NCBI GenBank assembly: GCA_963730305.1
Contig: CAVSRB010000008.1
Coordinates: 332,839 to 396,838, forward strand
DNA length: 64,000 bases
Direction of reading: 5' to 3'
DNA from: CAMYMQ01 sp963730305
GTDB taxonomy: Bacteria > Pseudomonadota > Alphaproteobacteria > Bin65
Shown here: in pieces, positions 21,384 to 33,064 of the stretch
Layout of the letters: each line of letters starts with the position of its first letter
Position numbering within the stretch: the stretch's first letter is position 1
Translations under genes and position numbers: made by a program
Notes under the pieces: generated by a model
Databases searched by the model: none
Seen by the model: only the letters and a program-made list of their open reading frames with translations
What the model was told of the DNA's origin: nothing

Positions 21384-22514
21384 ATGAGCACTCGCCCCTA
21401 CCGGGACATCTATCGCCGCAAGAGCCGCCAGATCCACGTCGGGCCGGTCGCGGTCGGCGGTGACGCGCCGATCACCGTCCAGTCGATGACCAACACGCGG
21501 ACCACCGACGTCGAGGGCACGATCAGGCAGATCCGCGCGCTCGAAGTCGCCGGCGCGGACATCGTCCGGGTCTCCTGCCCCGACGAGGAGTCGAGCGCGG
21601 CGCTCAAGAAGATCATCCCCGAGGTGACCGTCCCGATCGTCGCGGACATCCATTTCCACTACAAGCGGGCGATCGAGGCGGCCGAGAACGGCGCCGCGTG
21701 CCTGCGCATCAACCCGGGCAACATCGGCTCGGCCGAGCGGGTCCGCGAGGTGATCAAGGCCGCCAAGGACCACGACTGCTCGATGCGCATCGGCGTCAAT
21801 GCCGGCTCGCTGGAGCGCGACCTGCTCGAGAAATACGGCGAGCCCTGCCCCGAGGCGATGGTCGAGAGCGCGCTCGACCACATCCGCATCCTCGAGGACA
21901 ACGACTTCTTCGAGTTCAAGATCAGCTGCAAGGCGTCGGACGTCTTCCTCGCCGTCGCCGCCTACCAGCGGCTCGCCGAGGCCTGCGACTATCCGCTCCA
22001 CCTCGGCATCACCGAGGCCGGCGGCCTCATGTCCGGCACGATCAAGAGCTCGATCGGCATGGGCTCGCTGCTGTGGGCCGGCATCGGCGACACCATCCGG
22101 GTGTCGCTGTCGGCCGACCCGGTCGAGGAGATCAAGGTCGGCTTCGACATCCTGAAGTCGCTCAACCTGCGCCACCGCGGCGTCAACGTGATCTCCTGCC
22201 CGTCCTGCGCGCGACAGAATTTCCAGGTCATCCCGACCGTCGAGCGGCTGGAGCAGCGGCTCGCCCACATCTCGACGCCGATGACGCTGTCGGTGATCGG
22301 CTGCGTCGTCAACGGCCCCGGCGAGGCGCGCGAGACCGATATCGGCTTCACCGGCGGCGGCGGCGGCCATCAGGTCTACCTCAACGGCGAGAAGCACCAC
22401 ATCCTGCGCGACGGCGACATCGTCGACCACCTGGTCGAGCTGGTCGAGGCGAAGGCCGCCGAGATCGAGGCTGCCAAGGCCGAGGGCGAGGCGCCGCAAC
22501 AGGCCGCGGAGTAG
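21384..22514 (+). CDS. ispG: (E)-4-hydroxy-3-methylbut-2-enyl-diphosphate synthase (flavodoxin type)
   Basis: IspG (GcpE) is the [4Fe-4S] enzyme that reductively converts MEcPP to HMBPP in the MEP pathway. The 376-residue product starts MSTRPYRDIYRRKSRQ with AGAGGG upstream. It contains VGGDAPITVQSMTNTRTTD, the substrate barrel, and the iron-sulfur ligands in ISCPSCARQNF and GCVVNGPGEA. The length and lack of a large insert match the bacterial flavodoxin-dependent form. A palindromic repeat separates it from hisS. Confidence 0.96.
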   Translation: MSTRPYRDIYRRKSRQIHVGPVAVGGDAPITVQSMTNTRTTDVEGTIRQIRALEVAGADIVRVSCPDEESSAALKKIIPEVTVPIVADIHFHYKRAIEAAENGAACLRINPGNIGSAERVREVIKAAKDHDCSMRIGVNAGSLERDLLEKYGEPCPEAMVESALDHIRILEDNDFFEFKISCKASDVFLAVAAYQRLAEACDYPLHLGITEAGGLMSGTIKSSIGMGSLLWAGIGDTIRVSLSADPVEEIKVGFDILKSLNLRHRGVNVISCPSCARQNFQVIPTVERLEQRLAHISTPMTLSVIGCVVNGPGEARETDIGFTGGGGGHQVYLNGEKHHILRDGDIVDHLVELVEAKAAEIEAAKAEGEAPQQAAE

Positions 22515-22530
22515 CGATCATTCGGAGGCC

Positions 22531-22605
22531 GTAGGGGCGGGTTTCAAACCCGCCCGTTGCGCCACGCGACAGATGTCTGCGGGCGGGTTATAAACCCGCC
22601 CCTAC
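22531..22605. repeat. REP-like palindromic intergenic repeat (GTAGGGGCGGGTTT family)
   Basis: Between ispG and hisS two hairpin-forming units face each other. The left unit begins GTAGGGGCGGGTTT and the right unit ends AAACCCGCCCCTAC, an exact 14-nt inverted match. Each unit also folds on itself (GGGCGGGTTT with AAACCCGCCC, and GGGCGGGTT with AACCCGCCC). The spacer is about 25 nt. This motif is a widespread extragenic palindrome type. It could stabilise or end the ispG message. Confidence 0.85.
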
Positions 22606-22627
22606 GAAAGATTGAATCCCGGTCACC

Positions 22628-23872
22628 ATGGCCAAGTTGCAGCCGATCCGCGGCACCCACGACCTGCTTCCCGACGCGATGCGCGGCCACCGCCACGTGA
22701 TCGAGACCGCGCGCGCGGTCACCGGGCGCTACGGTTACCAGGAGATGGCGACGCCGATGTTCGAGACGACCGAGGTGTTCAAGCGCACCCTGGGCGACAC
22801 CTCGGACATCGTCACCAAGGAGATGTACACCTTCGAGAGCAAGGGCGGTGAGCAGATGACGCTCCGGCCCGAGAACACCGCCGGGGTGTGCCGCGCCTTC
22901 CTGTCGAACGGCCTGATCCAGAACCTGCCGCTCAAGTTCTTCTATGCCGGGCCGATGTTCCGCTACGAGCGGCCGCAGAAGGGTCGCCAGCGCCAGTTCC
23001 ACCAGATCGGCATCGAGCTGATCGGCGTCGCCGAGCCGCTCGGCGACGTCGAGGTGATCGCCGCCGGCGCCGGCGTGCTCGCCGCCCTGGGCGTGCTCGA
23101 CAAGACGGTGCTGGAGCTCAACACGCTGGGCGACACCGAGAGCCGCGACACCTACCGCGCCGTGCTGGTCGACTACATGCAGGCGCACACCGACAGGCTG
23201 TCGGAGGACAGCCGCCACCGGCTCGACCACAACCCGCTGCGCATCCTCGATTCCAAGGACCAGGGCGACCGCGCGGTGATCGCCGACGCGCCGGTCTTCT
23301 CGGACTACCTGACCGACGCCGCGCGCGACTATTTCGCCGCCGTGCGCGACGGGCTCGACGCGCTCGGCATCGCCTACAGCCTCAATCCCCGTCTGGTCCG
23401 CGGTCTCGACTACTACTGCCACACCGCCTTCGAGTTCACGACCGAGGAACTCGGCGCCCAGGGCGCGGTGATCGCCGGCGGCCGCTACGACGGCCTGATC
23501 GAGCAGATGGGCGGTCCCTCGACGCCGGGCATCGGCTGGGCCGGCGGCATCGAACGGCTGTCGATGCTCGCCGCCGCCGTGCCCGATCCGGTCCGGCCGA
23601 TCGCCGTGGTGCCGATCGGCGACGCGGCCGAGCGCGCCGCCCTGCCGCTCGCCGACCGGCTGCGCCGCGACGGCTTCACGATCGACCTCGGCTTTGGCGG
23701 CAACCTGTCCAAGCGCATGAAGCGCGCCAACAAGATCCACGCCCGCGCCGCGATCCTGATCGGCGACGACGAGCTGCGCGACGCCGTCGCCACGGTCCGC
23801 GACCTCGACACCGGCGACCAGCAGACCGCGCCCCTCGACACGCTGGCGGCGGCGCTCGAAGCCTACCGGTAG
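22628..23872 (+). CDS. hisS: Histidine--tRNA ligase
   Basis: This is a class II aminoacyl-tRNA synthetase that charges tRNA-His. The 414-residue protein opens MAKLQPIRGTHDLLPD. It has class II motif 2 (FRYERPQKGRQRQFHQIG), the histidine-specific loops RGLDYYCHTAFEFT and GGRYDGLIEQMGG, and motif 3 (TPGIGWAGGIERL). The anticodon-binding domain (about 320-414) ends it. It lies between ispG and hemA and ends 4 bp before hemA, so hisS, hemA, prfA and prmC look like one transcription unit. Confidence 0.96.
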   Translation: MAKLQPIRGTHDLLPDAMRGHRHVIETARAVTGRYGYQEMATPMFETTEVFKRTLGDTSDIVTKEMYTFESKGGEQMTLRPENTAGVCRAFLSNGLIQNLPLKFFYAGPMFRYERPQKGRQRQFHQIGIELIGVAEPLGDVEVIAAGAGVLAALGVLDKTVLELNTLGDTESRDTYRAVLVDYMQAHTDRLSEDSRHRLDHNPLRILDSKDQGDRAVIADAPVFSDYLTDAARDYFAAVRDGLDALGIAYSLNPRLVRGLDYYCHTAFEFTTEELGAQGAVIAGGRYDGLIEQMGGPSTPGIGWAGGIERLSMLAAAVPDPVRPIAVVPIGDAAERAALPLADRLRRDGFTIDLGFGGNLSKRMKRANKIHARAAILIGDDELRDAVATVRDLDTGDQQTAPLDTLAAALEAYR

Positions 23873-23876
23873 CGCC

Positions 23877-25181
23877 ATGACCGCGGGGTCTCCCCTTAAG
23901 CTCGCCAGCACGGCGCCGCTCACCACCTTCGTGGCCGCGGGGGTCAACCACCGCACCGGCGGCGCCCGGCTGCGCGACCAGCTCTACGTCGCCCCGGACG
24001 CCCTGCCCGGCGCACTGGCCAGCCTGCGCGAAGCGGGCCTCGACCAGGCGCTGATCGTCTCGACCTGCGACCGTACCGAGGTGTGGTGCGCCACCGCCAC
24101 GCCGGCCGACGCCCAGCAGGCGATCGCGATCTTCCTGGGCGCCCGCGGCGGCCCGCCGGAGGAGCTGGCGGCCGGCTTCTACGCCCATGCCGGCCTCGAC
24201 GCCGCGCGCCATGCCATGGCGGTCGCCGCCGCGCTGGAGAGCCAGGTGCTGGGCGAGCCGCAGGTGCTGGGGCAGATCAAGGCCGCCCACCGCGTGGCGG
24301 CCGACGCCGGCATGGTCGGCGGCGCGCTGGAAGCGCTGCTCGACGCCACCTACACCGCCGCCAAGCGGGTTCGGCGCGAGACCCGGGTCGCCGAGCGCCC
24401 GGTGACCATCGCCGCCGCGGCGATCCGCGTCGCCCGCGACGTCCACGGCCCGCTCGACGACAGCCGGACGCTGCTGATCGGCGACGGCGACATGGGCGAG
24501 GCGCTGGCCCGCCAGTTCCTCGCCGCCGGCATCGCCGGCCTGACCGTGACCGCCGAGAACGCGTCGCGCGCCGAGGCGCTGGCCGCCGTGCTCGACTGCC
24601 ACCTGCTGGCCTGGGACGACCTCGACGAAGGCCTGGCCCGCGCCGACATCGTGGTCTCCGCCACCACCGGCCGCGAACTGGTGATCGGCGAGGACCGCGC
24701 CCGCGCCGCCCACCGCCGCCGGCGCCGGCGCCCGGTCTTCCTGATCGACGCCGCCGTCCCCGGCGACATCGACACCGCGGTCGACGCGATCGACGGCATG
24801 TTCCGGTTCGACCTCGGCGACCTCGAGCAGGTCGCCTTCGAGGGCCACCGCGAACGCCACGGCGAGGCCGAGCGGGCCCGCGCCATCGTCGACGAGGCGG
24901 CAATGCACTTCCTGCGCGGCCGCCAGGCGCGCGACGCCGCGGACGGCATCACCGCCTTGCGCCGCCGGTTCGAGGCCGAGCGCCTGGCCGTGCTGCAGAG
25001 CGCCGGCGCCGCCGGGGCCGACGAGGCGACCCGGCTCCTGGTCAACCGGCTGCTCCACGGGCCGTCGACCGCGCTCCGCGACCTCTCCGACGACCCGGAC
25101 CAACGCGCGGCGGTCGAACAATTGCTGGCCCGCCTGTTCGGCGCGGTCGGCGCCGCGGACGAGAAGGACCCCGAGGCATGA
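23877..25181 (+). CDS. hemA: Glutamyl-tRNA reductase
   Basis: GluTR reduces glutamyl-tRNA to glutamate-1-semialdehyde, the first step of the C5 route to haem. The 434-residue protein has the catalytic Cys in STCDRTEV (near residue 63), the signature ESQVLGEPQVLGQIKAA, an NADPH-binding region with LLIGDGDMGEALARQFLAAG, and a C-terminal helical dimerisation part. Many alphaproteobacteria instead use 5-aminolevulinate synthase (also called HemA), so the C5 enzyme is notable. The start lies 4 bp after hisS, and the stop overlaps the prfA start by 4 bases (ATGA), suggesting translational coupling. A run of six Arg/His residues (AAHRRRRRRP) interrupts an otherwise normal region. Confidence 0.92.
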   Translation: MTAGSPLKLASTAPLTTFVAAGVNHRTGGARLRDQLYVAPDALPGALASLREAGLDQALIVSTCDRTEVWCATATPADAQQAIAIFLGARGGPPEELAAGFYAHAGLDAARHAMAVAAALESQVLGEPQVLGQIKAAHRVAADAGMVGGALEALLDATYTAAKRVRRETRVAERPVTIAAAAIRVARDVHGPLDDSRTLLIGDGDMGEALARQFLAAGIAGLTVTAENASRAEALAAVLDCHLLAWDDLDEGLARADIVVSATTGRELVIGEDRARAAHRRRRRRPVFLIDAAVPGDIDTAVDAIDGMFRFDLGDLEQVAFEGHRERHGEAERARAIVDEAAMHFLRGRQARDAADGITALRRRFEAERLAVLQSAGAAGADEATRLLVNRLLHGPSTALRDLSDDPDQRAAVEQLLARLFGAVGAADEKDPEA

Positions 25182-26254
25182 GCTTCCAGGAAAGCCTCGA
25201 CCGGGTGCTCGCCCGCCACGAAGACCTGGCGCAGCAGCTCTCGGCCGGCGCCGCCGACGACCCCAAGAAGTTCGCCCAGCTCTCGAAGGAATATTCCGAC
25301 CTGGAGTCGGTCGTCGCCGGCATCCGCGAGCTGCGCGCGGCTCAGAAGGAGGCGGCCGACCTTCAGGAGCTGCTGGACGATCCCGACTCCGACGCCGAGA
25401 TGCGCGAGCTGGCCGAGGGCGAGTATTACGAGCTCAAGGAGAAGCTGCCGGAGATCGAGCGGCGGGTGCAGCTCCTGTTGCTGCCCAAGGACGAGGCCGA
25501 CACCAAGAACGCCATCCTGGAGGTGCGCGCCGGCACCGGCGGCGACGAGGCGGCGCTGTTCGCGGCCGAGCTGTTCCGCATGTACCAGCGCTACGCCGAG
25601 GCCAAGGGCTGGAAGTTCGAGACCATGGAGGTCAACGAGACCGGCATCGGCGGTTACAAGGAGGCGACGGCGTCGATCTCCGGCCGCGACGTGTTCGCCC
25701 GGCTCAAGTACGAATCCGGCGTGCACCGGGTCCAGCGCGTGCCCGAGACCGAATCGGGCGGCCGCATCCACACCTCGGCCGCGACCGTCGCCGTGCTGCC
25801 CGAGGCCGAGGAGGTCGACGTCGACGTCAACGAGAACGACCTGCGCATCGACGTCTACCGGTCGAGCGGGCCGGGCGGCCAGTCGGTCAACACCACCGAC
25901 AGCGCGGTGCGCATCACCCACCTGCCGACCGGCATCGTGGTCGCGATCCAGGACGAGAAGTCCCAGCACAAGAACAAGGCCAAGGCGATGAAGATCCTGC
26001 GCGCCCGCCTCTACGAGGCCGAGCGCGCGGCGCGCGACGCCGAGCGGGCCCAGGCGCGCAAGAGCCAGGTCGGCTCCGGCGACCGGTCGGAACGCATCCG
26101 CACCTACAACTTCCCGCAGGGCCGGGTCACCGACCACCGCATCGGCCTGACCCTGCACAAGATCGACCAGATCATGGCCGGCGAGGCGCTCGACGAGGTC
26201 ATCGACGCGCTCACCGCCCAGGACCAGGCCGACCGGCTGGCGGCGATCGAATGA
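25178..26254 (+). CDS. prfA: Peptide chain release factor 1
   Basis: RF1 recognises UAA and UAG and triggers peptide release. The 358-residue protein carries the codon-recognition region RVQRVPETESGGRIHTSA (PxT motif as PET) and the catalytic GGQ in SSGPGGQSVNTTDSAVRITH near residue 233. The start ATG overlaps the hemA stop (ATGA) and its own stop overlaps prmC in the same way. The gene for the enzyme that methylates the GGQ glutamine, prmC, thus follows directly. Confidence 0.97.
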   Translation: MSFQESLDRVLARHEDLAQQLSAGAADDPKKFAQLSKEYSDLESVVAGIRELRAAQKEAADLQELLDDPDSDAEMRELAEGEYYELKEKLPEIERRVQLLLLPKDEADTKNAILEVRAGTGGDEAALFAAELFRMYQRYAEAKGWKFETMEVNETGIGGYKEATASISGRDVFARLKYESGVHRVQRVPETESGGRIHTSAATVAVLPEAEEVDVDVNENDLRIDVYRSSGPGGQSVNTTDSAVRITHLPTGIVVAIQDEKSQHKNKAKAMKILRARLYEAERAARDAERAQARKSQVGSGDRSERIRTYNFPQGRVTDHRIGLTLHKIDQIMAGEALDEVIDALTAQDQADRLAAIE

Positions 26255-27199
26255 GCGGCGGAACCGCCGGCGAGACCGCCACCAAGACCGCCAGCGAGAC
26301 CGTCGGCCAGGCGGTGCGCGCGGCGGCCCGGCGGCTGGACGACGCCGGCCTGCCCAACGCGCGGCTCGACGCGCGGCTGCTGGTCGCCCACGCCGCCGGC
26401 CTCGACCCCGACGCGCTGCGGCTCGACCCCGACCGGCCGCTCGGCCCCGCGGCCAGCATTCGGCTGGAGGCGCTGCTCGACCGGCGGGCGGCGGCGCGGG
26501 AGCCGGTTTCCCGCATCCTTGGCTGCCGCGAGTTCTGGAGCCTGCCCTTCGCGCTCTCGTCCGCGACCCTGGACCCGCGACCGGACAGCGAAACCGTGGT
26601 CGAGGCGGTGCTGCGGCGGGTGCCCGACCGGCAGGCGCCGCTGCGCCTGCTCGACCTCGGCACCGGCACCGGCTGCCTGCTGCTGGCGCTGTTGTCGGAA
26701 CTGCCCAACGCGACCGGGCTCGGCATCGACATCGCGCCGGAGGCGGTCGCCACGGCAAGCGCGAATGCGGCGGCGCTCGGCCTGACCGACCGTGCCCGTT
26801 TCGCCGCCGGCGACTGGGCTGGACGGCGTGTCGGCGCGGTTCGACTGGATCGTCGGCAATCCACCCTATATCGAGACCGGCGCGATCGAGGCGCTGGAGC
26901 CCGAAGTCGCCCGGCACGACCCTAGACTGGCGCTGGACGGCGGGGCCGACGGGCTCGACGCCTACCGACGGATCGCGCGCGAACTACGCGGTCTGCTGGA
27001 GCTGCGGGGCGGCGTCGCACTCGAGATCGGCGCCGGCCAGGACGCCGCCGTTTCGGCCCTGCTCGAAAGCCACGGCCTGACGGTCGAGGAGATCGAGCGC
27101 GACCTCGGCGGCAGGCCGCGTTGCGTGGTCGCGCACGCTTCCGTGGCCGGCAAAACGGGCGTTAAGAAAGCTGTGGCGCAGGGCGTCCTAACCTGCTAA
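26251..27199 (+). CDS. prmC: Peptide chain release factor N5-glutamine methyltransferase, frameshifted (+1)
   Basis: PrmC methylates the glutamine of the release-factor GGQ loop. The N-terminal part (VRAAARRLDDAGLPNARLDA, REPVSRILGCREFWSLPF, LLDLGTGTGCLLLALLSE) lies in one frame. The C-terminal part with the catalytic GNPPYIETG lies in another. Removal of one G near 26818 (GACTGGG CTGGAC) joins them as GDWLDGVSARFDWIVGNPPY, as expected for the family. The repaired length is about 315 residues. The start overlaps the prfA stop. An essential-type gene broken here supports a sequence error rather than a true mutation. Confidence 0.92.
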
Positions 27200-27220
27200 G
27201 ACAAACCAACCTCGCAATCG

Positions 27221-27236
27221 AAATCCCTAGGGATTT
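27221..27236. promoter_or_regulatory. 16-bp perfect palindrome upstream of the DUF4167 gene
   Basis: AAATCCCTAGGGATTT is a perfect inverted repeat just after prmC, in the 213 bp gap before the DUF4167 gene. It has no T-tract, so it is more likely an operator or chance palindrome than an intrinsic terminator. Confidence 0.3.
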
Positions 27237-27412
27237 CCACGCATTGCGTTGAATTTGCGGGGTTCCGGCAGCACGGACGGAAATGGGGTTCCCCCCCTGT
27301 TCAGGGTGGGGCTGCGGGCGACGAAAGCCGCAACTGTCCGACGCCGCTTTGTGAAATCCAAGCATGTTGCACTGGATGCAGTATCGGCATTCCGAAGACT
27401 GGTGTTGAAAAG

Positions 27413-28102
27413 ATGAGACAGGGCTCTGGGGCGCGTCGTGGCCGTGGTCGCGGCAACAACAGCAACCGCAAACCGAATCGGAATCAATCCTTCGACAGCA
27501 ACGGACCGAGCGTCCGCATCAGGGGCACGGCGGCGCAGCTCCAGGAGAAGTATCTCAGCCTCGCCCGCGACGCCTCGAGCGCCGGCGACCGCGTGATGGC
27601 GGAGAACTACTTCCAGCACGCCGACCACTACTACCGCATCCTGGCTTCCCAGCAGGCGCCGCAGGACGGCCAGCCGCCGCAGCAACAGCAGCCCTACCAG
27701 CAGCAGTCCGACCGCAACGACGATGCGGACGACGACTTCGGCAACGAGAGCCAGTCCTACAGCGGCAACAGCAACGGCAATAACAACGGCGACGGCCGCG
27801 AGCCGCGCCGGGCCCAGAGCGGCCCGATCCGCGACACCGACCCGCGCGCCCGCGCCGGCAATGCCAGCGACGGACAGCCGCCGCTCGACGAAGGCCTGCA
27901 CCGGATGCTCGGTGGCGACAGCCCGGCTTCGAGCGACTCCGGCGACGAAGAGCGCCCCGCCCGCAGCCGCCGGTCCGCGGCGGCCGACGGCGACGCCAGC
28001 GCCGAGGACGCCCCGGCACCGCGCCGCCGGCGCCGCAAGGCCGCGCCGGAACCCGACACCGATGGCGAAAACGAGAGCCCGGCGGTCGACGCCGCCGAAT
28101 AG
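27413..28102 (+). CDS. DUF4167 domain-containing protein
   Basis: The 229-residue protein starts with a basic, Asn/Arg/Gly-rich stretch (MRQGSGARRGRGRGNNSN). It then has the conserved DUF4167 core VRIRGTAAQLQEKYLSLARD and AENYFQHADHYYRIL (about residues 30-80), followed by a long low-complexity Gln/Asp/Ser tail and a basic C-terminus (RRRRRKAAPE). The family is widespread in alphaproteobacteria, often next to prmC as here. No biochemical role is established to my knowledge. The basic N-terminus suggests nucleic-acid binding, which is inference only. Confidence 0.88.
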   Translation: MRQGSGARRGRGRGNNSNRKPNRNQSFDSNGPSVRIRGTAAQLQEKYLSLARDASSAGDRVMAENYFQHADHYYRILASQQAPQDGQPPQQQQPYQQQSDRNDDADDDFGNESQSYSGNSNGNNNGDGREPRRAQSGPIRDTDPRARAGNASDGQPPLDEGLHRMLGGDSPASSDSGDEERPARSRRSAAADGDASAEDAPAPRRRRRKAAPEPDTDGENESPAVDAAE

Positions 28103-28124
28103 GCCCGCTACCGAATAAGTCCGT

Positions 28125-28883
28125 TCAGGCCGGCCCCACCGGGTCGCCCACGGCGGCGTCGCCACCGGCGATCACCTCCGCATAGACGCCCATCTGGGTA
28201 TGGCCGAAGGCGTCAGCCAGCGTCTTGAGCACGTTGATGTCGCGTGCCGCGGTGTCCGGATTGACGTGGGTCGCCGCGCAACGGCCGATCCGCTCGGCAA
28301 CGCGCAACCGGGCCGCGCCCAGCCGCACCTCCTGTCCGACCCACTCGAATTCCCGCCACGGCGCCAGCCCGTCGATCAGGACGTTGCCGCGGAAGCGCAC
28401 CGGGTCGACCGGCGCGCCGACGACCCGTTCCAGGTCGGCGACGCTGGCCGCATTGATCAGCGAGACGAAAGGCGTCGGCACGTCGGTCATCCCCTGCCCC
28501 GGCGCGCTGGCGATGCGCAGCGGCCCGCGGGCGTCGTCGGCCAGGTAGGCATCGAAGAACTGCTTCAGGATCGTCCGGCCGGCCACCGACGACGGGTCGC
28601 CGCGCGCGATCGGCTTGCCCTCGCGCAGGACCGTCAGGATGCCGGCCTCGGCATCCCAAGCCGCCCCCAGCCGCGCCAGCTTCTCCGTGCGCAACAGGGT
28701 GACGAAGTCCTGCTTCGGCCGCCAGCCGGGCTCCGACGCCGACCAGTGCGACGATCCATGGGCGAGCGCGTAGGCGCGGTCGCCGGGCAGGATCTCGCCC
28801 GCGGTCAGGGCGACCGCATCGAGGTCCTCCGGGCCGAGCCCCTTGACTGGATACCGGCAGATCCGCGCTACCCGCGCTTCCAT
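28125..28883 (-). CDS. MOSC domain-containing protein
   Basis: The product (252 residues) has the N-terminal MOSC beta-barrel motif RICRYPVKGLGPEDLDAVAL and a C-terminal MOSC domain with PVDPVRFRGNVLIDGLAPW and a conserved Cys in IGRCAATHVNPDTAARD. MOSC proteins bind sulfur or molybdenum cofactor and include mARC-type reductases and YiiM/YcbX. The start at 28883 is preceded by AAAGGAG; a longer frame to 28952 would overlap the clpB promoter. It is convergent with the DUF4167 gene and divergent from clpB. Confidence 0.87.
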   Translation of the reverse strand: MEARVARICRYPVKGLGPEDLDAVALTAGEILPGDRAYALAHGSSHWSASEPGWRPKQDFVTLLRTEKLARLGAAWDAEAGILTVLREGKPIARGDPSSVAGRTILKQFFDAYLADDARGPLRIASAPGQGMTDVPTPFVSLINAASVADLERVVGAPVDPVRFRGNVLIDGLAPWREFEWVGQEVRLGAARLRVAERIGRCAATHVNPDTAARDINVLKTLADAFGHTQMGVYAEVIAGGDAAVGDPVGPA

Positions 28884-28925
28884 GATTGCTCCTTTCGGCC
28901 CGGCGCAACCGGCCGGCAATAGCTG

Positions 28926-28957
28926 CTTGCGGCCCCTCGGGACGGTTCCCATATAGG
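28926..28957 (+). promoter_or_regulatory. Putative sigma-32 heat-shock promoter of clpB
   Basis: CTTG at 28926-28929, an 18-nt spacer and CCCATATAGG at 28948-28957 match the alphaproteobacterial heat-shock pattern CTTG-N17/18-CYTATNTNNG with a single mismatch. The site lies about 75 bp before the clpB ATG. ClpB is a classical heat-shock gene, which supports the call. Confidence 0.6.
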
Positions 28958-29033
28958 ATCAGGACGCCGAAATCGGGTCCACCAGTCCTGTCCCGCCACT
29001 CGATCGGGGGACGCCAAGGGAAAGGTAGGGGAA

Positions 29034-31709
<2,676 letters not shown>

Positions 31710-31748
31710 GGACCGCATCGGGTCCAGGTCGATCCACGACTATTGGAA

Positions 31749-31870
31749 TCCCCTCCCCCCTTGAGGGGGAGGGTTAGGGAGGGGGGTCGTCCGAAGCCCC
31801 CCTTTCCGTTTGCGGGTACGCGATCCGGCATCCCCCCACCCCGTCCCTCCCCCTCAAGGGGGGAGGGGGA
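31749..31870. repeat. Facing inverted C/G-tract repeats after clpB
   Basis: Two nearly identical units face each other: the left reads TCCCCTCCCCCCTTGAGGGG and the right contains its complement, CCCTCCCCCTCAAGGGGGG. Each unit is itself a palindrome around TTGA or TCAA. The pair lies between the convergent clpB and Rieske genes. It could fold into a large cruciform and act as a bidirectional terminator, although no T-tract follows. Confidence 0.8.
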
Positions 31871-31897
31871 AGCTTTCCGGTCATAGCCCAAGGACCA

Positions 31898-32947
31898 CTA
31901 CGCCGACACGCCGTCCTTCGCGATCAGATCATCGAGCACGCGCCGGTAGGCGACCCCGCCGACGTCGACGTTGAACAGCACCGGCGGCGCGCCGCCGTCC
32001 GCCCCCAGCATCTCCATGTTGCGCTGCTGCGCCTCGATCAGCGGCCCGTCCTGGTCCTGGAAGGCGACGCGGCGCAGCTCCGCGATCTGCGCGGCGACCT
32101 CGGCGGCGATATCCGCCGGGAACGGCCGCGGGTTCTGGCGCACCGCGGTGAAGTGATAGAGCGTCGAGCTCTCGCTCTCCGGGGTCAGGAAGTGGAAGCC
32201 GAACACGCCGGTGCCCTCCTCCGCCGGCGCGCCGGGTTCGTTCACCCGGACATCGTTCATCAGGCAGCCCGGCGGGTCCCAGTGCATGTTGGCGTACATG
32301 TCGACCGGCTTGCCGTCGCGCTTGAACAGGAGGTCGAACATGGCCGGCGGCGGCACGTTCAGCATCTCGCGCTGGACCAGCACGTGGGTGCCCTCGCGGG
32401 TCAGCCTGGTCGGCGCCTCGCGGGTGTGCTCGTTGCCGAGCACGCCCTCGTGCAGGAAGGAGACGTGGCTCAGGTCGAGCAGGTTGTCGATGATCAGCCG
32501 GTAGTCGGCCTTCATCCGGATGGCGTCGCGGGAGACGGCAGGATTGTCGCTGTCCGGGTCGAGCAGGCCGAAGTCGGGGATCAGGTCCGGGTCCGCGCGG
32601 TCCGGATCGCCCATCCAGACCCAGATGATCGAGTGCCGCTCGACCGCCGGATAGGCGCGCAGGCGCGCGGGCGGGGTGCGGCCGCCGTTGGGGTTGCGCA
32701 CGCACGCGCCGGTGCGGTCGAACTCCAGGCCGTGATAGGCGCAGCGGATATGGTCGCCCTCGACGACCTTGCCCATGTGCAGCGGGGCGAAGCGGTGGGG
32801 GCACGAATCCGCCATCGCCACGGGGGCGCCGTCGTCGGCCCGGTAGACCACGACCGGCTCCTTCAGCATGGTCCGGGGCGCCAGGTCGCCGACGGCGAGC
32901 TGTTCGCCCCACATCGCCATGTACCAGGCATTCCTGAGAAAGGTCAT
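31898..32947 (-). CDS. Rieske 2Fe-2S aromatic oxygenase, VanA-like
   Basis: The 349-residue protein has an N-terminal Rieske cluster site, CPHRFAPLHMG with CAYHGLEFD (about 49-75), and a catalytic domain with the mononuclear iron ligands in DNLLDLSHVSFLHE (about 155-168). This is the layout of vanillate O-demethylase oxygenase and related ring-hydroxylating or demethylating oxygenases. It opens with MTFLRNAWYMAMWGEQL, a typical VanA start. No reductase gene is adjacent. It is divergent from the SDR gene at 33065, with about 115 bp between. The true substrate is not determined. Confidence 0.9.
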   Translation of the reverse strand: MTFLRNAWYMAMWGEQLAVGDLAPRTMLKEPVVVYRADDGAPVAMADSCPHRFAPLHMGKVVEGDHIRCAYHGLEFDRTGACVRNPNGGRTPPARLRAYPAVERHSIIWVWMGDPDRADPDLIPDFGLLDPDSDNPAVSRDAIRMKADYRLIIDNLLDLSHVSFLHEGVLGNEHTREAPTRLTREGTHVLVQREMLNVPPPAMFDLLFKRDGKPVDMYANMHWDPPGCLMNDVRVNEPGAPAEEGTGVFGFHFLTPESESSTLYHFTAVRQNPRPFPADIAAEVAAQIAELRRVAFQDQDGPLIEAQQRNMEMLGADGGAPPVLFNVDVGGVAYRRVLDDLIAKDGVSA

Positions 32948-33064
32948 CCGCGCCGCATATCCCGGTGAGTTGCCAAGCCGCCGTCTCTCGACGGGAGTAT
33001 CCGAAACATTTCACAATGGATCGATGCGCCGCATCAAGCCGCGCCCCACCGCGAAGAGGACGCC

